From positions 1 through 64,000 of the forward strand of contig NZ_QUIV01000016.1 of assembly GCF_003480315.1 (NCBI RefSeq): a stretch of 64,000 nt of DNA, given 5' to 3'. Below, in pieces: positions 52,575-61,879 of the stretch; position 1 is the stretch's first letter; each line of letters starts with the position of its first letter. The DNA comes from Clostridium sp. AM33-3 (GTDB lineage Bacteria; Bacillota; Clostridia; Lachnospirales; Lachnospiraceae). The notes under the pieces are model-generated. The model was not told the origin of the DNA. It searched no databases and was given only the letters and a program-made list of their open reading frames with translations. The translations under genes were made by a program, and so were the position numbers.

Positions 52575-52926
52575 AAGTATGTATGCAATTACACATATAT
52601 CCCAGGCATAGAAGGGAACAAGTAACAGTCTGAGGTACCGCACAGAAAGCAGCCGGCAGATGAGAGGCGCGCGGGAGACGCACTGCGAATACATCCCGGA
52701 GCCGCGCATCGAACAAAACCTTTGTGGTTTTCAGTAGGCTGCGCCGGAGCACAGCATCCGTTATCAGGCTGGAACAAAGATGCGGCAGTCGGCATTCTTT
52801 CAGGGAAATCCGGCACAGCAGGCAGTTTGTTCACTGAGGCAGGCAGTGTGAGCTGTCTGTGAAGTAAGGTGGTAACACGAGACGTCCCTCGTCCTTTCTG
52901 GCTCCGGCCGGGAGGACGAGTTTTTT
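52575..52926 (+). promoter_or_regulatory. T-box riboswitch of tyrS
   Basis: The 352-nt leader has the T-box sequence AAGGTGGTAACACGAG (52866-52881), followed by a terminator with arms CTCGTCCT (52888-52895) and AGGACGAG (52913-52920) and six T. A tyrosine specifier (TAC) is present in the first stem region at about 52,635 (GAGGTACCGCA). Uncharged tRNA-Tyr should stabilise the antiterminator and turn tyrS on. Confidence 0.92.
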
Positions 52927-52994
52927 ATTTCATAGGAAATAGGAAATTGCATCCTGTGAAACAATAAAAAGTAATGAAAAAAGGAGAATCCGCT

Positions 52995-54221
52995 ATGAAC
53001 TGTTACGAAGAGCTGGTAGCCCGCGGTCTTATCGCCCAGGTTACAAATGAAGAAGAAATCAAAAAAATGGTAAATGAAGGCAAAGCAACCTTTTATATCG
53101 GCTTTGACCCGACTGCAGACAGCCTGCACGTTGGTCACTTCATGGCACTTTGCCTGATGAAACGTCTGCAGATGGCAGGCAACAAGCCGATCGCCCTCAT
53201 CGGTGGTGGTACCGGTATGATCGGCGATCCGTCCGGACGTACCGACATGAGAAAGATGATGACCCCGGAGATGATCCAGCATAACTGCGACTGCTTCAAA
53301 GAGCAGATGAGCCGCTTCATTGATTTCTCTGATGGAAAGGCACTCATGGTAAACAATGCAGAATGGCTGTTGAAGTTAAATTATGTGGAGCTGCTGCGTG
53401 AGGTTGGCGCATGCTTCTCCGTCAACAATATGCTGCGCGCAGAGTGCTATAAGCAGCGCATGGAGAAAGGCTTAAGCTTCTTAGAGTTCAACTACATGAT
53501 CATGCAGAGCTATGATTTCTATATGTTATACCAGAAATATGGCTGCAACATGCAGTTCGGCGGCGATGACCAGTGGAGCAACATGTTAGGAGGTACTGAG
53601 CTGATCCGCCGTAAATTAGGTAAGGATGCGCATGCGATGACCATCACCCTGCTGTTAAATTCTGAAGGCAAGAAGATGGGCAAGACCCAGTCCGGAGCTG
53701 TATGGTTAGACCCGAATAAGACCACCCCGTTTGAATTCTACCAGTACTGGAGAAATGTGGCAGACGCCGATGTATTAAAGTGCCTGCGCATGCTGACCTT
53801 CCTGCCGCTTGAGCAGATTGATGAGATGGACAAATGGGAAGGCAGCCAGTTAAATACCGCAAAAGAAATCCTGGCATACGAGCTGACCAAGCTGGTTCAT
53901 GGAGAGGAAGAGGCAGAGAAGGCGCAGACCGCAGCACGCGCACTGTTCAGCGGTCAGGGCAGCCTGGAAAATATGCCGAGCTACAACTTAACCGCTGAGG
54001 ACTTTACCGACGGCAGCATCGATATTCTGGCAGTCCTGCAGAAATCCGGCCTGGCTCCGACCCGTTCTGAGGCAAGAAGAAACGTAGAGCAGGGCGGTGT
54101 ATCGGTAAACGGTGAGCAGGTGAAGGATATCAAGGCATCCTACACCAGAGAAGATTTTGCCGGCGAAGGCATGGTCGTAAAACGCGGCAAGAAGAAATTT
54201 ATGAAGGTAACTGCTGAATAA
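52995..54221 (+). CDS. tyrS: Tyrosyl-tRNA synthetase
   Basis: A 408-aa class Ic synthetase. The HIGH-like motif is HVGH (residues 45-48), the tyrosine pocket is YDFYMLYQKYG with QFGGDDQWSN, the KMSKS loop is KMGKT (about 226-230), and a C-terminal S4 RNA-binding domain (PTRSEARRNVEQGGVSVNG) is present. Catalyses Tyr-tRNA formation. Start 52995 uses AAAGGAG. Controlled by the T-box. Confidence 0.96.
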   Translation: MNCYEELVARGLIAQVTNEEEIKKMVNEGKATFYIGFDPTADSLHVGHFMALCLMKRLQMAGNKPIALIGGGTGMIGDPSGRTDMRKMMTPEMIQHNCDCFKEQMSRFIDFSDGKALMVNNAEWLLKLNYVELLREVGACFSVNNMLRAECYKQRMEKGLSFLEFNYMIMQSYDFYMLYQKYGCNMQFGGDDQWSNMLGGTELIRRKLGKDAHAMTITLLLNSEGKKMGKTQSGAVWLDPNKTTPFEFYQYWRNVADADVLKCLRMLTFLPLEQIDEMDKWEGSQLNTAKEILAYELTKLVHGEEEAEKAQTAARALFSGQGSLENMPSYNLTAEDFTDGSIDILAVLQKSGLAPTRSEARRNVEQGGVSVNGEQVKDIKASYTREDFAGEGMVVKRGKKKFMKVTAE

Positions 54222-54370
54222 AAAAGGAAAACAGGCCGGAATATTGGCCTGACATCGCAAAAGCAGAAACAGACAAAAGATCCTCTGCGGCAGGAGGATG
54301 CGAACCATTCGCACGAAACTGCCACAGGGGATTTTTGCAACCATTTGCAAATTTTATATATGAGGATTTT

Positions 54371-56251
54371 ATGACAACATTTACAGATAAATATCAGGTG
54401 TTAAAGCAGGTATTCGGCTACGATAGCTTCCGGCCGGGCCAGGAGCACCTGATCAACGCCATCCTTGCGGGAAAGGATGTGCTTGGCATTATGCCGACCG
54501 GCGCGGGAAAATCCATCGTCTATCAGGTTCCGGCGCTGTTATTTCCGGGCATCACCCTGGTGATTTCGCCCCTGATTTCCCTGATGAAGGACCAGGTGGA
54601 GGGCTTAAATCAGGCAGGTGTCCATGCGGCCTATTTAAATAGCTCCCTGACCCAGAACCAGTATTTTAAGGCACTGGATTTCGCGAGAGCGGGGCGTTAT
54701 CCTATCATTTATGTGGCACCGGAGCGGCTTTTAACGGACAGCTTCCTGTCCTTCGCCCTGAACGCCAATATCTCCATGGTGGCGGTGGATGAGTCTCACT
54801 GCGTCTCCCAGTGGGGACAGGATTTCCGCCCCAGCTACTTAAAAATCACAGAATTTATCGACCGTCTGCCGACGCGCCCGGTGGTCAGCGCGTTCACCGC
54901 CACCGCCACAAAAGAGGTGCGGGACGATATCATCGACATTTTGCAGCTTCGGGAACCGGCGGTGGAGACCACCGGCTTTGACCGGAAAAACTTATACTTT
55001 GGGGTTATGACGCCCAAGGACCGTTACGGCGCCATTCATCATTACCTGGAAACACATCCGGGGGAGAGCGGCATCATTTACTGCCTGACCCGCAAAAACG
55101 TGGAAGAAATCTGCGAGCGCCTGCGCGCGGATGGCTTTGCGGCTACCCGGTATCATGCGGGACTCAGCGACGCAGAGCGGCGGCAGAACCAGGATGATTT
55201 CCTCTATGACCGTTCGCCCATCATGGTAGCCAGCAACGCGTTTGGCATGGGCATTGACAAATCCAACGTGCGGTTTGTTCTGCACTGCGGCATGCCGAAG
55301 AACGTGGAATCCTACTATCAGGAGGCTGGAAGAGCCGGGCGTGACGGGGAACCGGCAGAGTGCATTCTCTATTACAGTGGCCAGGATGTCATCACCAACC
55401 AGTTTTTCATCGAGAACAGCCAGGAAAACCAGGAGCTGGATCCTTACACAGCTCAGATCGTAAAAGAGCGGGACCGCGACCGTCTGCGGAAGATGACCTA
55501 TTACTGTTATACCAACGAATGTCTGCGGGAGTACATCCTGAAGTATTTTGGCGAGTACGGTTCCTCCTGTTACTGCGGCAACTGCCAGAACTGCCTGACG
55601 CAGTTTGAAGAGGTGGATGTGACCGAGTATGCCATCGGACTCATCGGCTGCGTGGCTGCCTGCCGGCAGCGCTATGGCGTGAATGTGGTTCTGGATACCC
55701 TGCGCGGCGCAAAGACGGCGAAAATCCGTCAGTACCGCATGGATGAGGTGCCGCAGTATGGCCAGTTCGCCAAGGTTCCTGCTTACCGCATGCGCCAGGT
55801 ATTAAACTATCTGCTGATGCACGATTACTTAAGTGTAACCGATGACACTTACGCCATCCTGCAGCTGACGAAAAAATCCGCGCAGCTTCTGGATCCGGAA
55901 CAGCAGGCAGAACATGGCCCGCTTCTTATGAAAATGGCAAAGGAGCAGGACAAGGCACCGAAGGAATCTGCCGATACAAAGGGTAAAAAGAAGAAACTCA
56001 AAACAGCGGCTTCCGTGGTTCTCACGGAGGAGGAAGAACTCCTTTTCGAGGCGCTGCGCGGCCTACGAACCGAGATCGCAAGGGAAGAGAGTGTGCCGCC
56101 TTACATTGTATTTTCTGATAAGACCCTGGTGCTTATGTGCCGCCTGCGTCCGGAGAAGAAGGCAGAAATGCTGGAGGTATCCGGCGTGGGAGAGCATAAA
56201 TTTGAGAAGTATGGCGCACGGTTTCTGCAGCGGATTGCGGAGCATGTGTGA
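54371..56251 (+). CDS. recQ: ATP-dependent DNA helicase RecQ
   Basis: A 626-aa helicase. Motif 0 GYDSFRPGQE, motif I TGAGKS, motif II DESHC, aromatic-rich loop SQWGQDFRPSY, motif VI QEAGRAGRDG, the four-Cys zinc site (CYTNEC...CYCGNC) and a C-terminal HRDC domain are all present, with a Lys-rich linker near 540-555. RecQ acts in recombination and stalled-fork repair. Start 54371 (TGAGGATTTT upstream). Confidence 0.95.
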   Translation: MTTFTDKYQVLKQVFGYDSFRPGQEHLINAILAGKDVLGIMPTGAGKSIVYQVPALLFPGITLVISPLISLMKDQVEGLNQAGVHAAYLNSSLTQNQYFKALDFARAGRYPIIYVAPERLLTDSFLSFALNANISMVAVDESHCVSQWGQDFRPSYLKITEFIDRLPTRPVVSAFTATATKEVRDDIIDILQLREPAVETTGFDRKNLYFGVMTPKDRYGAIHHYLETHPGESGIIYCLTRKNVEEICERLRADGFAATRYHAGLSDAERRQNQDDFLYDRSPIMVASNAFGMGIDKSNVRFVLHCGMPKNVESYYQEAGRAGRDGEPAECILYYSGQDVITNQFFIENSQENQELDPYTAQIVKERDRDRLRKMTYYCYTNECLREYILKYFGEYGSSCYCGNCQNCLTQFEEVDVTEYAIGLIGCVAACRQRYGVNVVLDTLRGAKTAKIRQYRMDEVPQYGQFAKVPAYRMRQVLNYLLMHDYLSVTDDTYAILQLTKKSAQLLDPEQQAEHGPLLMKMAKEQDKAPKESADTKGKKKKLKTAASVVLTEEEELLFEALRGLRTEIAREESVPPYIVFSDKTLVLMCRLRPEKKAEMLEVSGVGEHKFEKYGARFLQRIAEHV

Positions 56252-56274
56252 GCAGAAAGGAGTGATCAATATAT

Positions 56275-57357
56275 ATGGAAGAAAAGAATCAGAACATAAA
56301 TCAGAATCCGGAGCAGCAGACGCCACATAAGCGCCGCGTCCGCTACAAAGGAACTCATCCGAGAAGATTCGAAGAAAAATACAAAGAGCTGAACCCGGAA
56401 AAATATGCAGATACCATTGAGCATGTCATTCAGAAAGGCGGCACACCGGCCGGGATGCATATCTCGATTATGGTAAAGGAAATTCTGGATTTTCTACAGA
56501 TCCGGCCGGGACAAAAAGGCCTGGATGCAACTCTGGGTTATGGCGGCCATACGCGTGCAATGTTAGAGCAGCTGCAGGGCGAGGGCCATATCTACGGCCT
56601 GGATGTAGATCCGATCGAGTCTGTAAAGACAAAGAAACGACTGGAAGATCTGGGATTTGGCGAGGACATTATGACTGTGCGCCAGATGAATTTTGCAGAT
56701 ATCGACCAGATCGCGGAGGAGGCTGGTCCGTTCGATTTTATTCTGGCGGACCTTGGCGTATCCTCTATGCAGATCGATAATCCGGAACGCGGTTTTTCCT
56801 ACAAATTTGACGGCCCGCTGGATCTGCGTTTAAATCCGCAGGCCGGCATTTCTGCCGCAGAACGGTTAAAAGAAGTAGATCGGGAAGAACTGGCCGGGAT
56901 GCTGGTGGAAAACTCCGATGAGCCATATGCGGAGGAGATTGCCCGCTGCATCACCGGTGCGGTCCGCCGCGGTGAGAAGGTGGACACTACCACAAAGGTG
57001 AGGGAACTCATTGAAGAGGCTCTCAGCTTTATCCCGGAAAAAGAGCGCAAAGAAGCGGTAAAGAAAGCCTGCGCAAGAACCTTTCAGGCGCTGCGCATTG
57101 ACGTAAACAGTGAGTTTGAGGTGTTATATGCCTTCCTTGACAAGCTTCCTCATGTTCTGGCGCCGGGCGGCCGGGTGGCTGTTCTTACTTTCCATTCCGG
57201 CGAAGACCGCATGGTAAAGAAATCCTTTAAACAGTACCGGAAAGCCGGACTTTACTCTGAGATTTCAGACGATGTCATCCGCCCGTCTGCAGAAGAATGT
57301 GTCCGCAACAGCCGCGCAAGATCTACAAAGCTGCGCTGGGCTGTGCGGGCAGAATAA
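56275..57357 (+). CDS. rsmH: 16S rRNA m4C1402 methyltransferase RsmH
   Basis: A 360-aa RsmH (MraW). After a 55-residue Lys/Arg-rich N-terminal extension: GLDATLGYGGHT (SAM site), FDFILADLGVSSMQ, RGFSYKFDGPLDLR and TFHSGEDRMVK. It methylates C1402 of 16S rRNA. RsmH is generally part of the cell-wall/division cluster; here it lies behind recQ, so it may be a second copy or a moved gene. AAAGGAG upstream of ATG. Confidence 0.9.
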   Translation: MEEKNQNINQNPEQQTPHKRRVRYKGTHPRRFEEKYKELNPEKYADTIEHVIQKGGTPAGMHISIMVKEILDFLQIRPGQKGLDATLGYGGHTRAMLEQLQGEGHIYGLDVDPIESVKTKKRLEDLGFGEDIMTVRQMNFADIDQIAEEAGPFDFILADLGVSSMQIDNPERGFSYKFDGPLDLRLNPQAGISAAERLKEVDREELAGMLVENSDEPYAEEIARCITGAVRRGEKVDTTTKVRELIEEALSFIPEKERKEAVKKACARTFQALRIDVNSEFEVLYAFLDKLPHVLAPGGRVAVLTFHSGEDRMVKKSFKQYRKAGLYSEISDDVIRPSAEECVRNSRARSTKLRWAVRAE

Positions 57358-57370
57358 GAAATAGCAGAAA

Positions 57371-58501
57371 TTACATCTGGATCAGTTCATAGTCACGGCT
57401 GCCGAGTCCGATCTTCTCTGCATGCTCCAGGCAGGAACGCCATTCAGATTCCGGGGTAGAGTTTGTGAAATGGTCATGGTGATCATGAAAGTCAGGATCT
57501 GCCAGATGCTTTGCCAGCTGGCTTCCCGGCATTGGCTGTGCGGCCATGCAGGCATCTACGCAGGCCTGGTCAAGGGCAAGCGGGTCGAAGGACGCGAACA
57601 TGCCGATATTTGGCAGGATCGGGACATCGTTTTCGCCATGGCAGTCACAGTTTGGAGAAACATCCACAATCAGGGAAATATGGAAGTTCGGTCTGCCATC
57701 TACGACAGCTTTGGCATATTCTGCCATGCGGCAGTTTAACAGTTCGTTTGCGTTATTATTATCGAAACGGATGGCATCAAAGTTGCAGGCTCCAAGGCAG
57801 CGTCCGCAGCCGACGCAGTTCTCCTGGTTTACGTGCATTTTTCCGGCTGCTTCGTCGAAAATCAGACCGCCGTTGGCACATTCCTTCTGGCAGCGTCTGC
57901 AGCCGCGGCACTTACGTTCCTTGATATGTGGTTTTCCGCTGCAATGCTGCTCGGTTTTTCCGGCACGGGAACCGCAGCCCATGCCAATGTTTTTGATGGT
58001 GCCACCGAAGCCGGTCATCTCATGGCCCTTGAAATGGGTCAGGCTGATGAAAATATCTGCATCCATGACAGCACGTCCGATCTTGGCTGCTTTTACATAT
58101 TCACCGCCTTTTACCGGAACTTCGATATCATCGGTGCCCTTTAATCCATCACCGATAATGACAGGGCAGCCAACAGAAAGCGGAGTAAATCCGTTCTCCC
58201 AGGCACATTCCAGGTGCTCCAGCGCGTTTTTCCGGCTGCCCGGATACATGGTGTTGCAGTCTGTGAGGAATGGCTTGCCGCCAAATTCTTTTACCACATC
58301 TGCAACGGCCTTGGCATAGTTCGGCCGGAGATAGCTGATATTTCCAAGTTCACCAAAATGCATTTTGATCGCTACAAATTTGCCGTCCATATCCAGCTCG
58401 GATATGCCGGCTTTTTTAATGAGTTTTTTCAGCTTTGTGGGAAGACCGTCACCAAATGCAATCGTGTGAAAGTCGGTAAAGTATACTTTTGATCGTTCCA
58501 T
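57371..58501 (-). CDS. DUF362 protein with two 4Fe-4S motifs
   Basis: A 376-aa protein. The DUF362 domain fills residues 1-190 (KVYFTDFHTIAFGDG, FVAIKMHFGELGNIS, HFKGHEMTGFGGTIKN). Two ferredoxin motifs, CRGCRRCQKEC (about 193-203) and CVGCGRCLGAC (about 228-238), follow. Electron-transfer or sensor protein common in Clostridia; substrate unknown. It converges with rsmH. Confidence 0.88.
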   Translation of the reverse strand: MERSKVYFTDFHTIAFGDGLPTKLKKLIKKAGISELDMDGKFVAIKMHFGELGNISYLRPNYAKAVADVVKEFGGKPFLTDCNTMYPGSRKNALEHLECAWENGFTPLSVGCPVIIGDGLKGTDDIEVPVKGGEYVKAAKIGRAVMDADIFISLTHFKGHEMTGFGGTIKNIGMGCGSRAGKTEQHCSGKPHIKERKCRGCRRCQKECANGGLIFDEAAGKMHVNQENCVGCGRCLGACNFDAIRFDNNNANELLNCRMAEYAKAVVDGRPNFHISLIVDVSPNCDCHGENDVPILPNIGMFASFDPLALDQACVDACMAAQPMPGSQLAKHLADPDFHDHHDHFTNSTPESEWRSCLEHAEKIGLGSRDYELIQM

Positions 58502-58713
58502 GTCAGATAAATTCCTCCTGTCAGTTCTGTTATGTAAATCCTAAAATATATTTTATTATAATCGAAAAAATTTTTCAACAATCCCCTAGGATCGCTTGAT
58601 AATTATTTTACATTTGCATTGCTTTTTCCTTTTAGAACGTGTACTATTATAAAGACAATTTGTGTAAATGATGATACTGAACAAAGTATAAGAGAAAAGG
58701 ACAGGTGACTTGC

Positions 58714-59934
58714 GTGGAAAGACAGAATGAAATAGAGTCAGATAAAATTTATGTTCAGATGTTCGGAAGCTTTCGTATGACATATCAGGGACAGCAGATC
58801 CAGCTGGGAAAATGGCTGAGTGCCAAGATGATCCATCTGCTGCTGTTGCTGATCTGCAGGAGAGGAGAGGGGGTTACCAGAAGTGAACTGATCTGGCGTC
58901 TGTACGGAGCAGACGAAAATGATAGTCAGTCCAGCAATTCCCTGCGCGCCATGATCTTCCGGCTGCGCCGAAGCATCCAGGAATCCGGGCTTCCGGAAGG
59001 AGAATACATTTCTACCAAGGGCGGACGTTATACATGGAATAACCAGCCACTGGAGACAGAGCTGGATGTGGAGACATTTCAAAAACTGGTCAAGGCTGGT
59101 TTTGAAGAAATTGATCCGGTGCACAGAGTGGAGCTTCTGACGGCTGCCTGCAAAACCTGCAGTGGAGATTTTATGCCGGATATGGTTTCGGATGAGTGGG
59201 TCGGAAAAACCAGCTGGCGTTTCCGGGAATTATACATGAGGGCACTGAGGGAACTGACGAGTCAGTTAAAAAGCCAGAAACGTTATGCTGAGCTGTTAGA
59301 GGACTGCGAACTGGTATTAAAACGCTATCCGTCTGAAGAATGGCAGTGTATGAAGCTGGAGTCACTCAATGATATGAAACGTTACCGGGAAGCCGTGGAG
59401 TATTATGAAGCTCTGGAGACGGAGGCGCGGCAGACTTGCACTCCGTTTCTGTCACAGGACTTAAAGGAGCAGTATCTGAAGGCAAAAAATATGATGCAGT
59501 ATGAAGTGGTGGAAATGGAGCAGATCCAGAAAGAACTGATGCCGGTGCTGCTTAAGCCGGGAGCAACTTCATGCGAGTATCTGGAATTTGTTGACATTTA
59601 CCAGTTTATGATGCGGGTTTTTGCCCGGGAGGGAATTTCGTCCCAGCTGCTTTTACTGACTCTGGTCGGCCCGCAGGGAGCGGAGCTGGAATCTTCAGGG
59701 ATGCTGGAAGGTGCCCGTTCCAGCCTGGAAAGTGCGATCCAGAAAACAATCCGCTGCTCTGATCTGTACACACGCTATGGCAGCAACCAGTTTTTGGTAC
59801 TCCTGGCAAGCACCGGGCAGCAGGGCGGTGAAGAAGCCAGGGAGCGTATTCTGGAATGCTATCGTGCGATCAGCCGGAATCCGCAGATCACATTGCGCTG
59901 TGAACTGCGCGATATCTGTTCGGATGAGCTGTAA
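58714..59934 (+). CDS. SARP/BTAD transcriptional regulator with degenerate GGDEF-like tail
   Basis: A 406-aa protein. An OmpR-like winged helix (about 10-100: VQMFGSFRMTYQGQQIQLGK, SNSLRAMIFRLRRSIQ) and a bacterial transcriptional activator (BTAD) helical repeat domain to about 240 form the SARP layout. The C-terminal 130 residues end in DLYTRYGSNQFLVLLAST, which has the position and pattern of GGDEF with GGDEF changed to GSNQF, so it is catalytically dead. Start 58714 (GTG) is preferred over 58705 for ribosome-site spacing. Target genes unknown; the secreted protein downstream is one candidate. Confidence 0.8.
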   Translation: MERQNEIESDKIYVQMFGSFRMTYQGQQIQLGKWLSAKMIHLLLLLICRRGEGVTRSELIWRLYGADENDSQSSNSLRAMIFRLRRSIQESGLPEGEYISTKGGRYTWNNQPLETELDVETFQKLVKAGFEEIDPVHRVELLTAACKTCSGDFMPDMVSDEWVGKTSWRFRELYMRALRELTSQLKSQKRYAELLEDCELVLKRYPSEEWQCMKLESLNDMKRYREAVEYYEALETEARQTCTPFLSQDLKEQYLKAKNMMQYEVVEMEQIQKELMPVLLKPGATSCEYLEFVDIYQFMMRVFAREGISSQLLLLTLVGPQGAELESSGMLEGARSSLESAIQKTIRCSDLYTRYGSNQFLVLLASTGQQGGEEARERILECYRAISRNPQITLRCELRDICSDEL

Positions 59935-60143
59935 TGTGGCTCATGGATATTGTCATGCGGTAATAAATCCTTAAGAGAAACGTTCATAATAATCAATGGT
60001 AATTAAGAGATCTCTCTGTTATACTGTGGGTGTGTTAAGGAAACAGCTGAAAACTGTAACCAATACGATACGGAGGCAGGAAAAAGGTACCCTGGGGTAT
60101 CTTCCGGCACCGAACCATGATTACGGATAAGGAGATAGAAATT

Positions 60144-60812
60144 ATGAGCAGAAAAACAAATAAGACCATTACCGCTGTCGGCATGGCAGCACTGATGACA
60201 GCAGCCGGTGTCCTCACCGCCATGGCAGCACAGTCCCCGACCATTATAGCGGGAAACGGCATGAGCCAGATTGAGGCAGCCGGACCGGGGGTACAAAGTC
60301 CGGACGCAGAACAGGAGCAGGCACCGATCTGGGGAAGCATCATCAGTGCAGATAACGGCAGTATTGACATGGATTGTCCGTCCGGCAATATCTATGAGGG
60401 CGAGGTGATCGTGAATATTTCCGGTGATACTCTGATTCTGGACGGCGAGAACGGCTATCCGCTGGAGGCAGAGGAGCTTCAGGCAGGCGAGACGGTATAT
60501 GCCTATATCGGACCGGCCATGACCATGAGCCTGCCGCCGCAGACAACCGGTGAGGTTGTCATTGGTAAGATTCCGGCAGACCAAAAGGCACCGGAGTATA
60601 TCACCGCAGTGTCTATGACAGCCAACGCAGACGGAAGCTGGACTCTCATGTCTGCGGCGGGTAAGGAGTATGCAGTTTCCGCAGACTGCCGCATCATGCC
60701 GTATCTGACCAGACAGATCGTTTCTCTGGAGGATGTGGAGCAGGGCAGCAATCTGCTGGTATGGAGTGATGACCAGAACCATGCGCAGAAGCTGGTATTG
60801 TTTGCAAAATAA
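60144..60812 (+). CDS. Secreted protein of unknown function
   Basis: A 222-aa protein with a signal peptide (MSRKTNKTITAVGMAALMTA, cleavage near AMA-AQ at about residue 29). The mature part is small and beta-rich (NIYEGEVIVNISGDTLILDG; GETVYAYIGPAMTMSLPP), possibly an OB- or copper-amine-oxidase-N-like fold. No lipobox or anchor. AAGGAG upstream of ATG 60144; a terminator follows. Probably acts outside the cell. Confidence 0.8.
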   Translation: MSRKTNKTITAVGMAALMTAAGVLTAMAAQSPTIIAGNGMSQIEAAGPGVQSPDAEQEQAPIWGSIISADNGSIDMDCPSGNIYEGEVIVNISGDTLILDGENGYPLEAEELQAGETVYAYIGPAMTMSLPPQTTGEVVIGKIPADQKAPEYITAVSMTANADGSWTLMSAAGKEYAVSADCRIMPYLTRQIVSLEDVEQGSNLLVWSDDQNHAQKLVLFAK

Positions 60813-60851
60813 AAATTCAGCAGCACAGTCTGGCTGACAAAATAAGCAGGG

Positions 60852-60893
60852 AATGTCCTGTCCGCATGAAAGAGATTGCGGCAGGGCATTTTT
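60852..60893 (+). terminator. Terminator after secreted protein gene
   Basis: AATGTCCTGTCCGCA (60852-60866) pairs with TGCGGCAGGGCATT (60877-60890), one bulge, followed by T run. Confidence 0.75.
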
Positions 60894-61060
60894 CTGCATC
60901 ACTGCAATGAAAATGATATGGGAGGGATGGATGATGGACGCAGCTGCCGTATTCCGGTTGTCAAGGATGCGGATGCATGGGAGTGGAAGATCAACGGTGT
61001 CAGCGAGTATGAATGTTTTGGAATGCTGCCTTATGCAGGATAAAAAAGGGAATTAAGAAA

Positions 61061-61879
61061 ATGAGAAAACTTTGTGCGGATTTTCACACACACACAACCT
61101 ATTGTGACGGCAAAAGCACGCCACGCCAGATGGTGGAGGCGGCATACAGCATGGGACTGACAGATTTCGGTATTTCCGGCCATGCGGATTATTCCATGTG
61201 GGAGCCGGGATTTGGCATGTCGGATGCGATCTTGTCAGCCTACAAGCAGGAACTGGAGATACTCAGGGAAGAGTATGCCGGGAAGATGAATATTTACATC
61301 GGAATTGAACTGGATACGCTGGGGCCGGTGCAACAGGCAGAGTATGCCATCGGCTCTACCCACAGCATATTAAAAGACGGGCATCTGGTTACGGTGGATG
61401 ACACGGAGGAAAAGCTGGTGCAGGCTGTGGAAACACTCTGGAACGGCGACTGGTATGCCATGGCACGGGATTATTTCGAACTGGAGGCCACGGTCTACGA
61501 TAAGCTTCACTGCGACTGGGTGGGGCATTTTGACCTGCTCACCAAGTTCAATGAAGCCTATCGATATTTTGATGAGACAAAGGATGGCTATCTGGAACCG
61601 GCACTGAATGCCATGAAGAAGCTGCACAGCCAGGGACTTCCCTTTGAGATCAATACCGGCGCCATGTCCCGCGGCTACCGTACTGCGCCATATCCGAATC
61701 CGATTCTCTTAAGAGAACTCCATGCCATGGGCGGCCGCATCATGATCAATTCCGACAGTCACAGCGCGGACACCATTGCCTACGCTTTCGATCAGGCAGG
61801 AAAAATTGCGTATGAGTGCGGCTTTCGGAAGGTAACAGTATGGAGCAAAGACGGTTTCCGGGAAATTTCGTTAGGATAA
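61061..61879 (+). CDS. PHP-family phosphatase (HisK-type)
   Basis: A 272-aa PHP domain protein. DFHTHTTYCDG (7-17) holds the first metal-binding histidines, and GISGHADY, GIELDTLG, GSTHSI, DWVGHFDLL and NSDSHSADT give the others in order. Histidinol-phosphatase-like; with no other his genes here it may hydrolyse another phosphoester. The gene's stop overlaps that of the convergent symporter by 9 bp. Confidence 0.9.
   Translation: MRKLCADFHTHTTYCDGKSTPRQMVEAAYSMGLTDFGISGHADYSMWEPGFGMSDAILSAYKQELEILREEYAGKMNIYIGIELDTLGPVQQAEYAIGSTHSILKDGHLVTVDDTEEKLVQAVETLWNGDWYAMARDYFELEATVYDKLHCDWVGHFDLLTKFNEAYRYFDETKDGYLEPALNAMKKLHSQGLPFEINTGAMSRGYRTAPYPNPILLRELHAMGGRIMINSDSHSADTIAYAFDQAGKIAYECGFRKVTVWSKDGFREISLG

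Noticed and set aside
52800-53282. A leftward frame across the T-box and tyrS start
   Set aside because: Overlaps a T-box riboswitch and the start of tyrS; composition is that of an antisense shadow.
60003-60902. A 299-aa leftward frame opposite the secreted protein gene
   Set aside because: Rich in Cys/His/Arg, no ribosome site, overlaps a clear signal-peptide gene and its terminator.
60918-61043. A frame of 38-41 codons before the PHP gene
   Set aside because: Codon use looks plausible, but the ribosome site is too close and no family is evident; perhaps a gene remnant.
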